Shown here piece by piece: positions 57,901 through 63,547 of a DNA stretch of 64,000 nt. The notes beneath the pieces were generated by a model. It did not search any database. It worked only from the letters and a program-made list of their open reading frames with translations, and was not told the DNA's origin. The position numbers were made by a program, and so were the translations under genes. Origin of the DNA: a virus; IMG/VR virus record IMGVR_UViG_3300024916_000029, positions 1 to 64,000 of that record; one strand, given 5' to 3'. Every line of letters starts with the position of its first letter. Position 1 is the first letter of the stretch.

Positions 57901-60900
57901 GATGGCTTCGTGCGCATCCTGCGCAGCATCCTGGGCCTTCCGCAGGACGCCCACGACGCGCTGTCGCAGGCGCTGGAGCTGGGCGTGGCGGTGATGCGCG
58001 AGGACATGGCGCTACGCCAGCGCGGCAAGGAGCAACGCCAGGTAGGCGACGCCTTCGTGCAGTCTCCGCAGACACGCGCCACCTACGAGGGCCGCATCGA
58101 CACCCTGTTCAACGGTGGGAAGGCGCAGGTAGGGACCGCGGTGCTCGACCGCTCGGACGTGATGGGTCTGCTGGGGCATTCGGACGTGCCCCTGATGCTC
58201 AACGAACGCCACCTGCTCGACGGGCTGACGAACCACCCGGAAATGACGGCTGCGGCCTGGAAGAAGGTGCCGGGCTGGCTGGAGAACCCGGCCATGGTGT
58301 ATAGCGACCCGCGCGACACGGGGCGCCTGGTTGTGATCGCGCCGGAATTGCTGGCGGGGTATCCGGTGATGCTTGTAGTGGAGCCCGCCCCAACGCCAGC
58401 GGAGCGGGGAAAAGCTGCACCGTTTCAGCTCTTGGTGACGGCCTATGCCAAGACCGGCAGCAAGATCCCCGCACCTGGCTTTCTGGCCGCCAGTGGGAAC
58501 CTGCAGTACCTGGACACGAAAAACGCCCCCGAAGTGTTGCGGCGCGCCGGGGTCCAATTCCCCGGACAGGCCGCCCTACAACGGGGGCGCAAGAAAATTC
58601 TAACCGAAAAGCACCTGAACGGGTGGCGCAAGGCCCACATCAGCAAGCCCCCCGGCACGACGGATTTCGACGCCACTACGAGTGGAGCCCTGCCGTCCAA
58701 CGCCCGCAGCGATGCCGGGAAGGACCGCATTGTGGCCAAGCAAGGGGCGGACGGGCAATCCGAGCGCGACGAGGCGTTTTTTGGGGCGGCCGACTTGGGC
58801 GCGCTCAAGACCAGCGCGCTCGACAAGCTCCACCAGACCATGAGCCACCCCGGCAAGGTGTCTCTGTGGGACAAGACCGTGGGCACGATGCGCCACCTGG
58901 GCGAGCGCTCGCCCGCGTTCAAGCCGGTGTACGAGGCTGCCCAGCAGTTCATTGATGACGTGTCCATGCTGGGCAACGACGCGGCCGACCGCGCGCCGCG
59001 CCTGCTGCCGCGCGTGGAAACGCTGGCCGACCTCAAGAAGAAGCCCATCACGGCGGCCGACAACAAGGCCATCGGCCGGCCGATCTTCGAGGGCACGCTG
59101 ATGTGGGGCCGCGACGTGGACGGCACCGCGGTGCTGGTGGAAGACCTGACCAAGAAATACGCCAACCTCCCGGCTGACGACAAGGCCCAGCTGATGCTGC
59201 GCGGCGAGCGCCTGGACCCGGGCGTGCTCAAGATGTGGAAGGGCCTGCCTCTGGCGCAGTACGAGGCGGCCGTTAACTCCCGATTTGATAGCAAGGTGCT
59301 CAAGCCGGGTGTTGTCTGGAGCGCGAAAGAGCTGGAAACTCTGTTCAGCCTGAGCCCGGAGCAGGTGAGCCTGTACCAAGAGGCGCGCGGCGCCATCGAC
59401 CGCTCCATCGACATGACCGCACGCGCCGACATGCTGCGGGCGCTGGGCGCCGGATACGCCGCCTTGCGCGAGCCGGTGCTGAGCCAGGCCAGCGCGGAGG
59501 ACGCCATGGCGCTGCTGACCGACACGCTCCAGGCCGAGGCGCGAGAAAACCCGGACCAGGCCGGCCGCCTGCTGGGCCTGAACAATGCCGTGGTCAAGAC
59601 CTACGAGCGCGCCAAGGAGTTGCAGCAGGCCGGCTATGCGCCGCTGTCGCGCTTCGGCCGCTACACCGTGGACGTGGTGGGCCAGGACGGCACGCGCGAG
59701 TATTTCGGCATGTTCGAGACGATGCGCGACGCCAACCTGATGGCCGAGCGCATGCGCCGCGAGTTCAAGGATGCGGCCGTCACCCAGGGCACCATGAGCG
59801 ATGAGGCCTACAAGCTGTTCCAGGGCATCACGCCGGAGAGCTTGGAGCAGTTCGGCGGCATGCTCGGCCTGGACAGCCAGGGCGAAGGCGCGCAGGACAA
59901 GGCTTTCCAGGCCTACCTGCAGCTGGCCAAGAACAACAATTCGGCGCTCAAGCGCCTGATCCACCGCAAGGGCATCACCGGCTACAGCGAGGACGTGGGC
60001 CGGGTGCTCGCCGGCTTCGTCTACTCGAATGCGCGCCTGGCGGCCGGCGGCCTGAACGCGGGCACCCTGGAGCAGGCAATCCAGGACATCCCCAAGGAGC
60101 AGGGCGAGCTGCGCGACGTGGCCATGGGCCTGCGCTCCTACATCCAAGATCCGCAGGAGGAAGGCCAGGCCGTGCGCGGCATGCTGTTCGCGCAGTACCT
60201 GGGCGGATCGGCGGCTTCGGCCCTGGTCAACATGACGCAGCCCTTCCAGATCACCATGCCATGGCTCAGCCAGTACGGCGGCATGCGCAAGGCCGCTGCC
60301 CAGATGGCCGGTGCGCTTCGCGACATGGCGCGCGGCGGCAAGTACGAGCCCGACCTGGCTCAGGCGCTGCAATCGGCCCAGGACGACGGCGTGGTGAGCC
60401 CGCAGGAGATTCACCAGCTCATGGCGCAGGCGCGGGGCACGGGTTCGCTGCGCACGGGCGACGGCACCCGCATGGGTGACGCCAGGGCCGCAGCCGCGAA
60501 CAACTGGGAGCGCGTGAAGGTGGCATGGGGCCAGCCGTTCGCGCTGGCAGAGCAGTTCAACCGACGCAGCACGTTCATTGCCGCCTACCGCATGGCCAAG
60601 GAGCAGGGCCTGGCAGCCCCTGCGCAGTTCGCGCGCCGCGCCGTGGTCGAAACGCAGTTCGTCTACAGCAAGGCCAACAAGCCGAAGTGGGCGCGCGGCG
60701 CCGTCGGGGGCACGCTGTTCACGTTCAAGACCTACAGCGTGTCTTACCTGGAGCTGATGCAGCGCATGTGGACCCAGGGCGGGCCCGAGGGGAAGCGCGC
60801 CGTGGGCTGGGCCGTTGCCATGCTGCTGCTGGCCGGTGGTGCTGGCGGCCTGCCGTTCATGCAGGATGCCGAAGACCTGATCGACGGCGCCGGCCAGCTC

Positions 60901-61650
60901 ATGGGCTACAACATCAGCACCAAGCACTGGCGCAAGCAGCTGCTGCGCGACACCATCGGCAGGGAGCTGGGCGATTTCGTGGAGCAGGGCGTTTCGGGCC
61001 TGCCGGGTGCGCCCATCGACGTGTCCGGCCGCCTGGGCATGGGCAACCTGCTGCCCGGAACCGGCCTGCTGATGACCAAGCAGAGCCGCGAACGCGATCT
61101 GCTGGAGATTGCTGGCCCAGCCGGCGACCTGGTGGCGCGCGGCTTCACCGGTGCGCGCAAGGCGCTGACGGGGGATGTGGCTGGCGCGGCGCTGGAGGTT
61201 GCGCCCACCGCCGTGCGCAACGCCGTCAAGGGCGCGGACATGGCAACGAGCGGAATCTACAAGGACACCAAGGGCTACAAGGTCATCGACACCACGCTGG
61301 ACGAGGCCATCGCCAAGGCCATCGGGTTCCAGCCGCGCAGCGTGGCGGATGACGCGGAGGCGACCGCCTACAAGCAGCGCATGAAGAGCTTCTACGTCCA
61401 GAGCAGCGCAGAAATCAAGGCCCAGTGGGCGGATGCGCTGTTTCGCAAGGATGAGGCCGCTCTGCAGCGCGTGCGCGAGCGATTGGCCGACTGGAACGAG
61501 GACAACCCGGACCAGCCCATCGTGGTCAAGATGCCTGACATCTGGAAGAAGGTGCGCGAAATGGGTAAGGACCGCACCCAGCGGATTGCCGACACCGCGC
61601 CCAAGGCCCTGCGCGGCCAGATGCGGGAAATGGCCCGGGAGAACGGGTAG
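51934..61650 (+). CDS. giant polyvalent virion protein (three HExxH motifs, MuF-C-like, LPD38-like)
   Basis: A 3,238-residue protein. Residues about 90-310 are Gly/Ala-rich hydrophobic segments; 310-870 a Pro/Gln/Ala-rich linker; 880-1060 two small repeats (YFAPGNVVQGYSGHDRVIAY). Residues 1090-1490 match an LPD1-like domain with HEWFH (1235-1239). A second region has HELFH (1639-1643), and a third HELMH (1914-1918). About 2055-2230 resembles the phage MuF C-terminal domain (LTNHPEMTAAAWKKVPGWLE, QYLDTKNAPEVLRRAG, KKILTEKHL). About 2280-3238 is LPD38-like with a hydrophobic helix near 2955-2975. Such proteins are injected with DNA and protect it or act on the host. Start ATG 51934, 35 bases after motif F. 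Confidence 0.88.
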   Translation: MAIEFDPTSAKPTEPSKFAFDPDTATPDAGPKRSLADYARDVAATAVKGAIGVPEAIVGLADIPTGGRVGKFLENEGGSVGFRPKQAKELVNDWHSDATKEAQRKFQEADGIVDKTVTALQNPSLIATAVGESLPSMGLGGVAARGLMAATKLGQMGAKGAALAGAAGEGVTMAGSAAEQIRQETPDGLLTPGQSALAGATGIVGGAVGTLGGRVAQKLGIGDVDTMIAQGAKGMADEAGSAGARAATNLLVQQQAVKGIPRRVIEGAISEGFLEELPQSLAEQIFQNLALGKDWLQDVDSAAVMGVLSGAAMGGAAAGYHGARQPAPGADLAPPAGEPGQPVPPPTGDASAAPSAGMDRVRQAYTDQLAALQAQEQGEQPGPQTTPPDGAAMLAQQQAAAAARRQVELDASRAVTGPDDEIFQSTGVAERPSVRMGLDPAAGPLSAGAALAVDTGVTGQMQQAAAQAQAAELAAKEGQKPAAPTQKQEQQPQAQQGVDPETGEIPPGGHMAGWSDAQLSDAFRGAQTRDVRMQLAQELSRRRAEREQLDQQALQAELDAEQAGTVPGAERADGAFASMTEDAGPVPADLSVPLTTQGVTDGPQAAQAQQDRAQPPQVGATPADASAAPDAQGSAGSQGAVATTGVADGSPSTANPGAQAAAAPGAQAAPAAETREQRAQRVASAGDAWTRMPAAERQAVAQRTDLKPIARKNVHGAAWGSLNGDIQRKLADAISPPQQPAALMQQAQAATKSRADARESAAAQSAPAAVATEPAGPAEAPAAEPAPQSPAQAPAAVEELVQESPAAVADKAPAATKSAADAPAKEQGAVPAAAAPKKPRGVLAKKAEAEAKARADYFAPGNVVQGYSGHDRVIAYQPAGEDGQWSVTVRAVEKQGDAWVDKAGERERVHGTQPDAKALKAGPVARGSAIDEPAEATGSKETVEQPAAVAQPKKDAEQRSAAKQNITDFGEKIGGARKDTAAPTGPKAGRTRNTDERPAWARRFEVSQIVKSSRAGEEGRWSVHDTRSKDALNQPRRVGERSYASEDEALQAIPLIAVAQKHRAVPVREGDGTGWEIWRDVTERKRVKVVDLVFATREAALEHMAKNAQQIIETNTTFGEADLPQPDSDQRIGAARRDGDARDSDFTKVFGFRGVEFGNWNNQKERQDLLNDAYDGLLDLAEVMGIPPRAISLNGELALAFGARGKGLSGARAHYELDKAVINLTKLNGAGSLAHEWFHALDHYFGRQDGKAPAEWVVAKDGTRSFAVHLAAEDSMASGGTRGERSGMRAEVREAYADLMRTISRKAEGYVADTGQADRFVASARKDVERRLKSMRDDLARNLDERYYKRHNKPASAEQLAEFDTLAERIVAGELLELHVESKAGARAVGSGIRWTNDALNKLSAVMKAVRGRQGFNASGDGPLDRLRGDMQFYSSRLKMLADAQSGAEKTRMVPTRFVMDAKELDQGRGQDYWTKPHELAARAFQGYVEDKIAAQSGKSPFLNHGPENAGIATPWGWKRPFPAGVERKAINAAFDNLADVIQTREGEGGNLVLFSRSTESVPQSAAEWLSDTVIADEVEKRIGDFAQQPPIRIRDTAFGQLPGVARNDNVAGAVHDGAIYLFRDQLGDRAAVQRTLFHELFHFGLRKFLTKEQFTGQMMDLYRRDKAIRDEADRWAATADGLRAEEFGGREYALARGVDEALAILAEPNGGPHLNQTARAMLVRRVTNWLADVAQFLKMDKAAAYLRSLHNSEARAYIQSVFKRLESDAGRGGADWSESGGPAFSRASTADMPADGSAAGAGFNVDGFLSTMARSAAVTRAAGTTDRAVMDMVREGKPASDILRLVAGTSKSRFNRQVARLLLKSGITPTVQLEHGDLGSDGGFKFLGKYSRKFDTVTMTPGAELQAEHIVMHELMHAATLRALDRKGLASLQMHRLYEHVKRQGGAAGEYGMKNVGEFVAEAFTNPEFQRALRGISAPPGGTLKTAWDGFVRILRSILGLPQDAHDALSQALELGVAVMREDMALRQRGKEQRQVGDAFVQSPQTRATYEGRIDTLFNGGKAQVGTAVLDRSDVMGLLGHSDVPLMLNERHLLDGLTNHPEMTAAAWKKVPGWLENPAMVYSDPRDTGRLVVIAPELLAGYPVMLVVEPAPTPAERGKAAPFQLLVTAYAKTGSKIPAPGFLAASGNLQYLDTKNAPEVLRRAGVQFPGQAALQRGRKKILTEKHLNGWRKAHISKPPGTTDFDATTSGALPSNARSDAGKDRIVAKQGADGQSERDEAFFGAADLGALKTSALDKLHQTMSHPGKVSLWDKTVGTMRHLGERSPAFKPVYEAAQQFIDDVSMLGNDAADRAPRLLPRVETLADLKKKPITAADNKAIGRPIFEGTLMWGRDVDGTAVLVEDLTKKYANLPADDKAQLMLRGERLDPGVLKMWKGLPLAQYEAAVNSRFDSKVLKPGVVWSAKELETLFSLSPEQVSLYQEARGAIDRSIDMTARADMLRALGAGYAALREPVLSQASAEDAMALLTDTLQAEARENPDQAGRLLGLNNAVVKTYERAKELQQAGYAPLSRFGRYTVDVVGQDGTREYFGMFETMRDANLMAERMRREFKDAAVTQGTMSDEAYKLFQGITPESLEQFGGMLGLDSQGEGAQDKAFQAYLQLAKNNNSALKRLIHRKGITGYSEDVGRVLAGFVYSNARLAAGGLNAGTLEQAIQDIPKEQGELRDVAMGLRSYIQDPQEEGQAVRGMLFAQYLGGSAASALVNMTQPFQITMPWLSQYGGMRKAAAQMAGALRDMARGGKYEPDLAQALQSAQDDGVVSPQEIHQLMAQARGTGSLRTGDGTRMGDARAAAANNWERVKVAWGQPFALAEQFNRRSTFIAAYRMAKEQGLAAPAQFARRAVVETQFVYSKANKPKWARGAVGGTLFTFKTYSVSYLELMQRMWTQGGPEGKRAVGWAVAMLLLAGGAGGLPFMQDAEDLIDGAGQLMGYNISTKHWRKQLLRDTIGRELGDFVEQGVSGLPGAPIDVSGRLGMGNLLPGTGLLMTKQSRERDLLEIAGPAGDLVARGFTGARKALTGDVAGAALEVAPTAVRNAVKGADMATSGIYKDTKGYKVIDTTLDEAIAKAIGFQPRSVADDAEATAYKQRMKSFYVQSSAEIKAQWADALFRKDEAALQRVRERLADWNEDNPDQPIVVKMPDIWKKVREMGKDRTQRIADTAPKALRGQMREMARENG
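54154..54195 (+). repeat. dispersed repeat, copy R5 (in frame inside the giant gene)
   Basis: GCGGCGCTTATGCAACAAGC then GCAGGCAGCTACAAAATCAA GAGC. It encodes ALMQQAQAATKSRADA in the linker near residue 745 without a frame change. Confidence 0.6.
54362..54395 (+). repeat. dispersed repeat, copy R6 (in frame inside the giant gene)
   Basis: ATAAAGCGCCGGCAGCTACA AAAAGTGC. A shorter copy encoding DKAPAATKSAADAP, so R5 and R6 give related peptide repeats (QAATKSRADA, PAATKSAADA) about 70 residues apart. Confidence 0.55.
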
Positions 61651-61652
61651 CC

Positions 61653-61666
61653 GCCCGGTATAGGGC
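61653..61666 (+). promoter_or_regulatory. late-region motif copy G (GCCC-GGTATA-GGGC)
   Basis: Identical to copy C. The last G is 37 bases before the holin ATG; the leader forms CCGGGA/TCCCGG immediately before the start codon. Placed at the start of the lysis block. Confidence 0.7.
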
Positions 61667-61702
61667 TGGGGCGTTTGGGCATGGCCGGGAATCATCCCGG
61701 TC

Positions 61703-61945
61703 ATGAAACAGGAAATCCACGACATTGCGGTCGAGGCCGCGAAAGCCTCTCCAGGCTTGTTGGCCACAGGCTGGACCCTCAACAATGCCGTGGCCCTGGC
61801 CACGTTCTTCTTCATCATCCTGCAGATCGTCTATCTGGTCCGCAAGTGGGTGCGCGAGGAAACCGCCTGGGGGATCAAGATCAAGCGGTGGGCCGACCGC
61901 AAGAGCGGAGAAACCGACTTCGGCTCGCTGGGGGCCGACGAGTGA
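61703..61945 (+). CDS. holin-like membrane protein
   Basis: An 80-residue protein with one clear transmembrane helix (NNAVALATFFFIILQIVYLV) between an acidic N-terminus and a basic C-terminus (RKWVREETAWGIKIKRWADR). First gene of the lysis block, directly before an endolysin with a signal-anchor, so probably a (pin)holin. Overlaps the endolysin by four bases. No ribosome site is evident. Confidence 0.8.
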   Translation: MKQEIHDIAVEAAKASPGLLATGWTLNNAVALATFFFIILQIVYLVRKWVREETAWGIKIKRWADRKSGETDFGSLGADE

Positions 61946-62562
61946 ACACGCCGACCGTGCCCGGAAAGGTCTGGGGCTCCCTGGGCGCCGCTGTACTTGC
62001 CATCGTTGCCGGTGTCTTCGCGGTCGAGGGCGGCTACGTCAACAACCCCGCCGACCCGGGCGGCGAGACGAACCACGGCGTCACTGTGGCAGTCGCCCGC
62101 GAGCACGGCTACCAGGGCCCCATGCGCGAGCTGCCCAAGGCCACCGCCCAGCGCATCTACACCCAGGACTACATCGAGCGGCCCGGCTTCCACCGGGTGA
62201 TCGCCCTGTCGCCGGCAGTGGGCGAGAAGCTGGTGGATGCCGGCGTCAACGCAGGGCCGCCGCGCGCCGCGCGCTGGTTCCAGCAGGCGCTGAACCACCT
62301 GAGCCGCGGCGGCGCCGACTTCGCCCAGGTGGCCCCTGACGGCCAGATCGGCGGGATGACCCTGGCCGCTTACCAGGCCCTGGAGCGCAAGCGCGGGCGC
62401 GTGAAGGCCTGCGAACTGACCTTGAAACTCATCGACGTGCAGCAGGGCGCGCACTACCTGCAGATCAACAAGCCCATGTTCATCGTCGGCTGGGCCGACA
62501 ACCGGCTGGGCAATGTGCCGCTGGCGCGCTGCGCCGAATCTGTCCAAGGAGGTCACCAATGA
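61942..62562 (+). CDS. GH108 endolysin with signal-anchor N-terminus
   Basis: A 206-residue N-acetylmuramidase. Catalytic E29 in FAVEGGYVNNPADPGGETNH, with the GVT motif following, is the GH108 signature; the C-terminal half is a peptidoglycan-binding PG_binding_3 type (KLVDAGVNAGPPRAARWFQQ, DGQIGGMTLAAYQALE). The N-terminal hydrophobic, Ala/Gly-rich helix (WGSLGAAVLAIVAGVFA) suggests a SAR endolysin exported without a classic holin channel. Start is GTG 61942 (GTGA overlap with holin). Confidence 0.92.
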   Translation: MNTPTVPGKVWGSLGAAVLAIVAGVFAVEGGYVNNPADPGGETNHGVTVAVAREHGYQGPMRELPKATAQRIYTQDYIERPGFHRVIALSPAVGEKLVDAGVNAGPPRAARWFQQALNHLSRGGADFAQVAPDGQIGGMTLAAYQALERKRGRVKACELTLKLIDVQQGAHYLQINKPMFIVGWADNRLGNVPLARCAESVQGGHQ

Positions 62563-62819
62563 AATCCATCTTGATCCTGGCCGTCGTCGCGTTGGCGGGC
62601 TGCACCGTCGTGCCATATAGCACGGTGCGAGGCACCTGTGATCTGATTGAAATTGCATCGCATGAAGCTGATCTCGCGCCGTTCTGGTACATCGAGGCCG
62701 GCAAAGTGCTCGAACGCTGCGGCGACAAAAATGCGCGCGCCGAAGGAGAATTACGGGCCTGCTACGCCGATGCCCGCAACGGCTACCGCGACCGTGCGGA
62801 ATGCGAGGCCATGCAGTGA
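62559..62819 (+). CDS. small lipoprotein of the lysis cassette
   Basis: An 86-residue lipoprotein: SILILAVVALAGC is a lipobox (L-A-G-C, Cys at about 15). Mature part has four further Cys, possibly two disulphides. Lies between endolysin and spanins, overlapped on both sides. Function unknown; may assist lysis or act as a moron. Confidence 0.75.
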   Translation: MKSILILAVVALAGCTVVPYSTVRGTCDLIEIASHEADLAPFWYIEAGKVLERCGDKNARAEGELRACYADARNGYRDRAECEAMQ

Positions 62820-62869
62820 ACCCGATCTTGATCGCCATGTGGATGCGCTGGTGGAGGTGGTGGGAATGA
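62816..62869 (+). CDS. 17-residue Trp-rich peptide in the lysis cassette
   Basis: MNPILIAMWMRWWRWWE from GTG 62816, overlapping the previous stop (GTGA) and the Rz-like start (ATGA). Five Trp in 17 residues. It may be a coupling leader for the spanin or a tiny membrane-active peptide; a chance reading cannot be excluded. Confidence 0.35.
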   Translation: MNPILIAMWMRWWRWWE

Positions 62870-63240
62870 TCCCCGGCACCCCCCTCATGTGGGCCGCAGG
62901 CCTGAGCCTTGCGCTCAATGCCGCCCTGGGATGGGCCTACCTGGGCCAGCGCGACAAGACCACCAAGGCCGAAGCGGACGTGACCGCCATGGAGCAGCAA
63001 CGCGACGGCGCGCGCGAGGCGGCCAGCGCCTGCAGTGATGCCGTGGAAGACCTGCGCATCCTGGCCGACAAGCGCGCCGACGAGGCCAAGGCCGCCCGCG
63101 CCGCCGCTGCAGTGAAGGCCCGCGGCCACAACGAGAAGGCCGATTCCATCCTGGCCACGCCGGCCGCCGTGCCCGGCGACGACTGCCGAAGCGCCCAGGT
63201 GCGCGTGTCGGACTGGCTCAAGGGGAGGGCGAAGCCATGA
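62866..63240 (+). CDS. Rz-like inner-membrane spanin
   Basis: A 124-residue protein with an N-terminal anchor (LMWAAGLSLALNAALGWAYL) and a periplasmic coiled-coil (EADVTAMEQQRDGAREAASA, RAAAAVKARGHNEK). Its end overlaps the lipoprotein gene 63237 by four bases (ATGA). Together they form a spanin pair for outer-membrane disruption. ATG 62866 with GGAGG about eight bases upstream. Confidence 0.85.
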   Translation: MIPGTPLMWAAGLSLALNAALGWAYLGQRDKTTKAEADVTAMEQQRDGAREAASACSDAVEDLRILADKRADEAKAARAAAAVKARGHNEKADSILATPAAVPGDDCRSAQVRVSDWLKGRAKP

Positions 63241-63539
63241 AATGTGCTATCGCATTGATAGCTGCCTGCGCTTTGATTGCGGGCTGCGCGACCAAAAAGC
63301 ATGTGGAAATTCAGCGCGTGAACGTGCCCGTGCCGGTGGAGTGCAAGGAGCCGGTGCCCGTGCGCCCGGTGATGCCCACCGAGGGCCTGGCCAGCACGGC
63401 CACGCTCGACCAGTTCGCCCAGGCCGCCATGGCCGAGATTGAGCGCCGCGAGGGCTACGAGGGCGAGCTGCTGGCGGGCCTGGAGAACTGCCGCAAACCC
63501 ATCACCCCGCGCCGGCCGGCAGCCGGTTCAACACCTTGA
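63237..63539 (+). CDS. Rz1-like outer-membrane lipoprotein spanin
   Basis: A 100-residue lipoprotein: CAIALIAACALIAGC is a signal with lipobox LIAGC, then a Pro/Val-rich linker (NVPVPVECKEPVPVRPVMPT) as in Rz1 proteins. Follows Rz with an ATGA overlap rather than being embedded in it. The first 45 coding bases are a reversed copy of the dispersed repeat. Confidence 0.82.
   Translation: MKCAIALIAACALIAGCATKKHVEIQRVNVPVPVECKEPVPVRPVMPTEGLASTATLDQFAQAAMAEIERREGYEGELLAGLENCRKPITPRRPAAGSTP
63241..63285 (-). repeat. dispersed repeat, copy R7 (encodes the Rz1 signal peptide)
   Basis: On the - strand it reads CAAAGCGCAGGCAGCTATCA ATGCGATAGCA, the same element as R2-R4 in reverse. Read on the + strand it encodes much of the hydrophobic signal (ALIAACALIA) of the Rz1-like lipoprotein. 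Confidence 0.65.
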
Positions 63540-63547
63540 GGCAGTAC

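Noticed and set aside
58600-61818. 1,072-residue - strand reading opposite the giant gene
   Set aside because: Antisense shadow of the 3' part of the giant gene; composition is unlike a protein and no promoter or ribosome site is seen.
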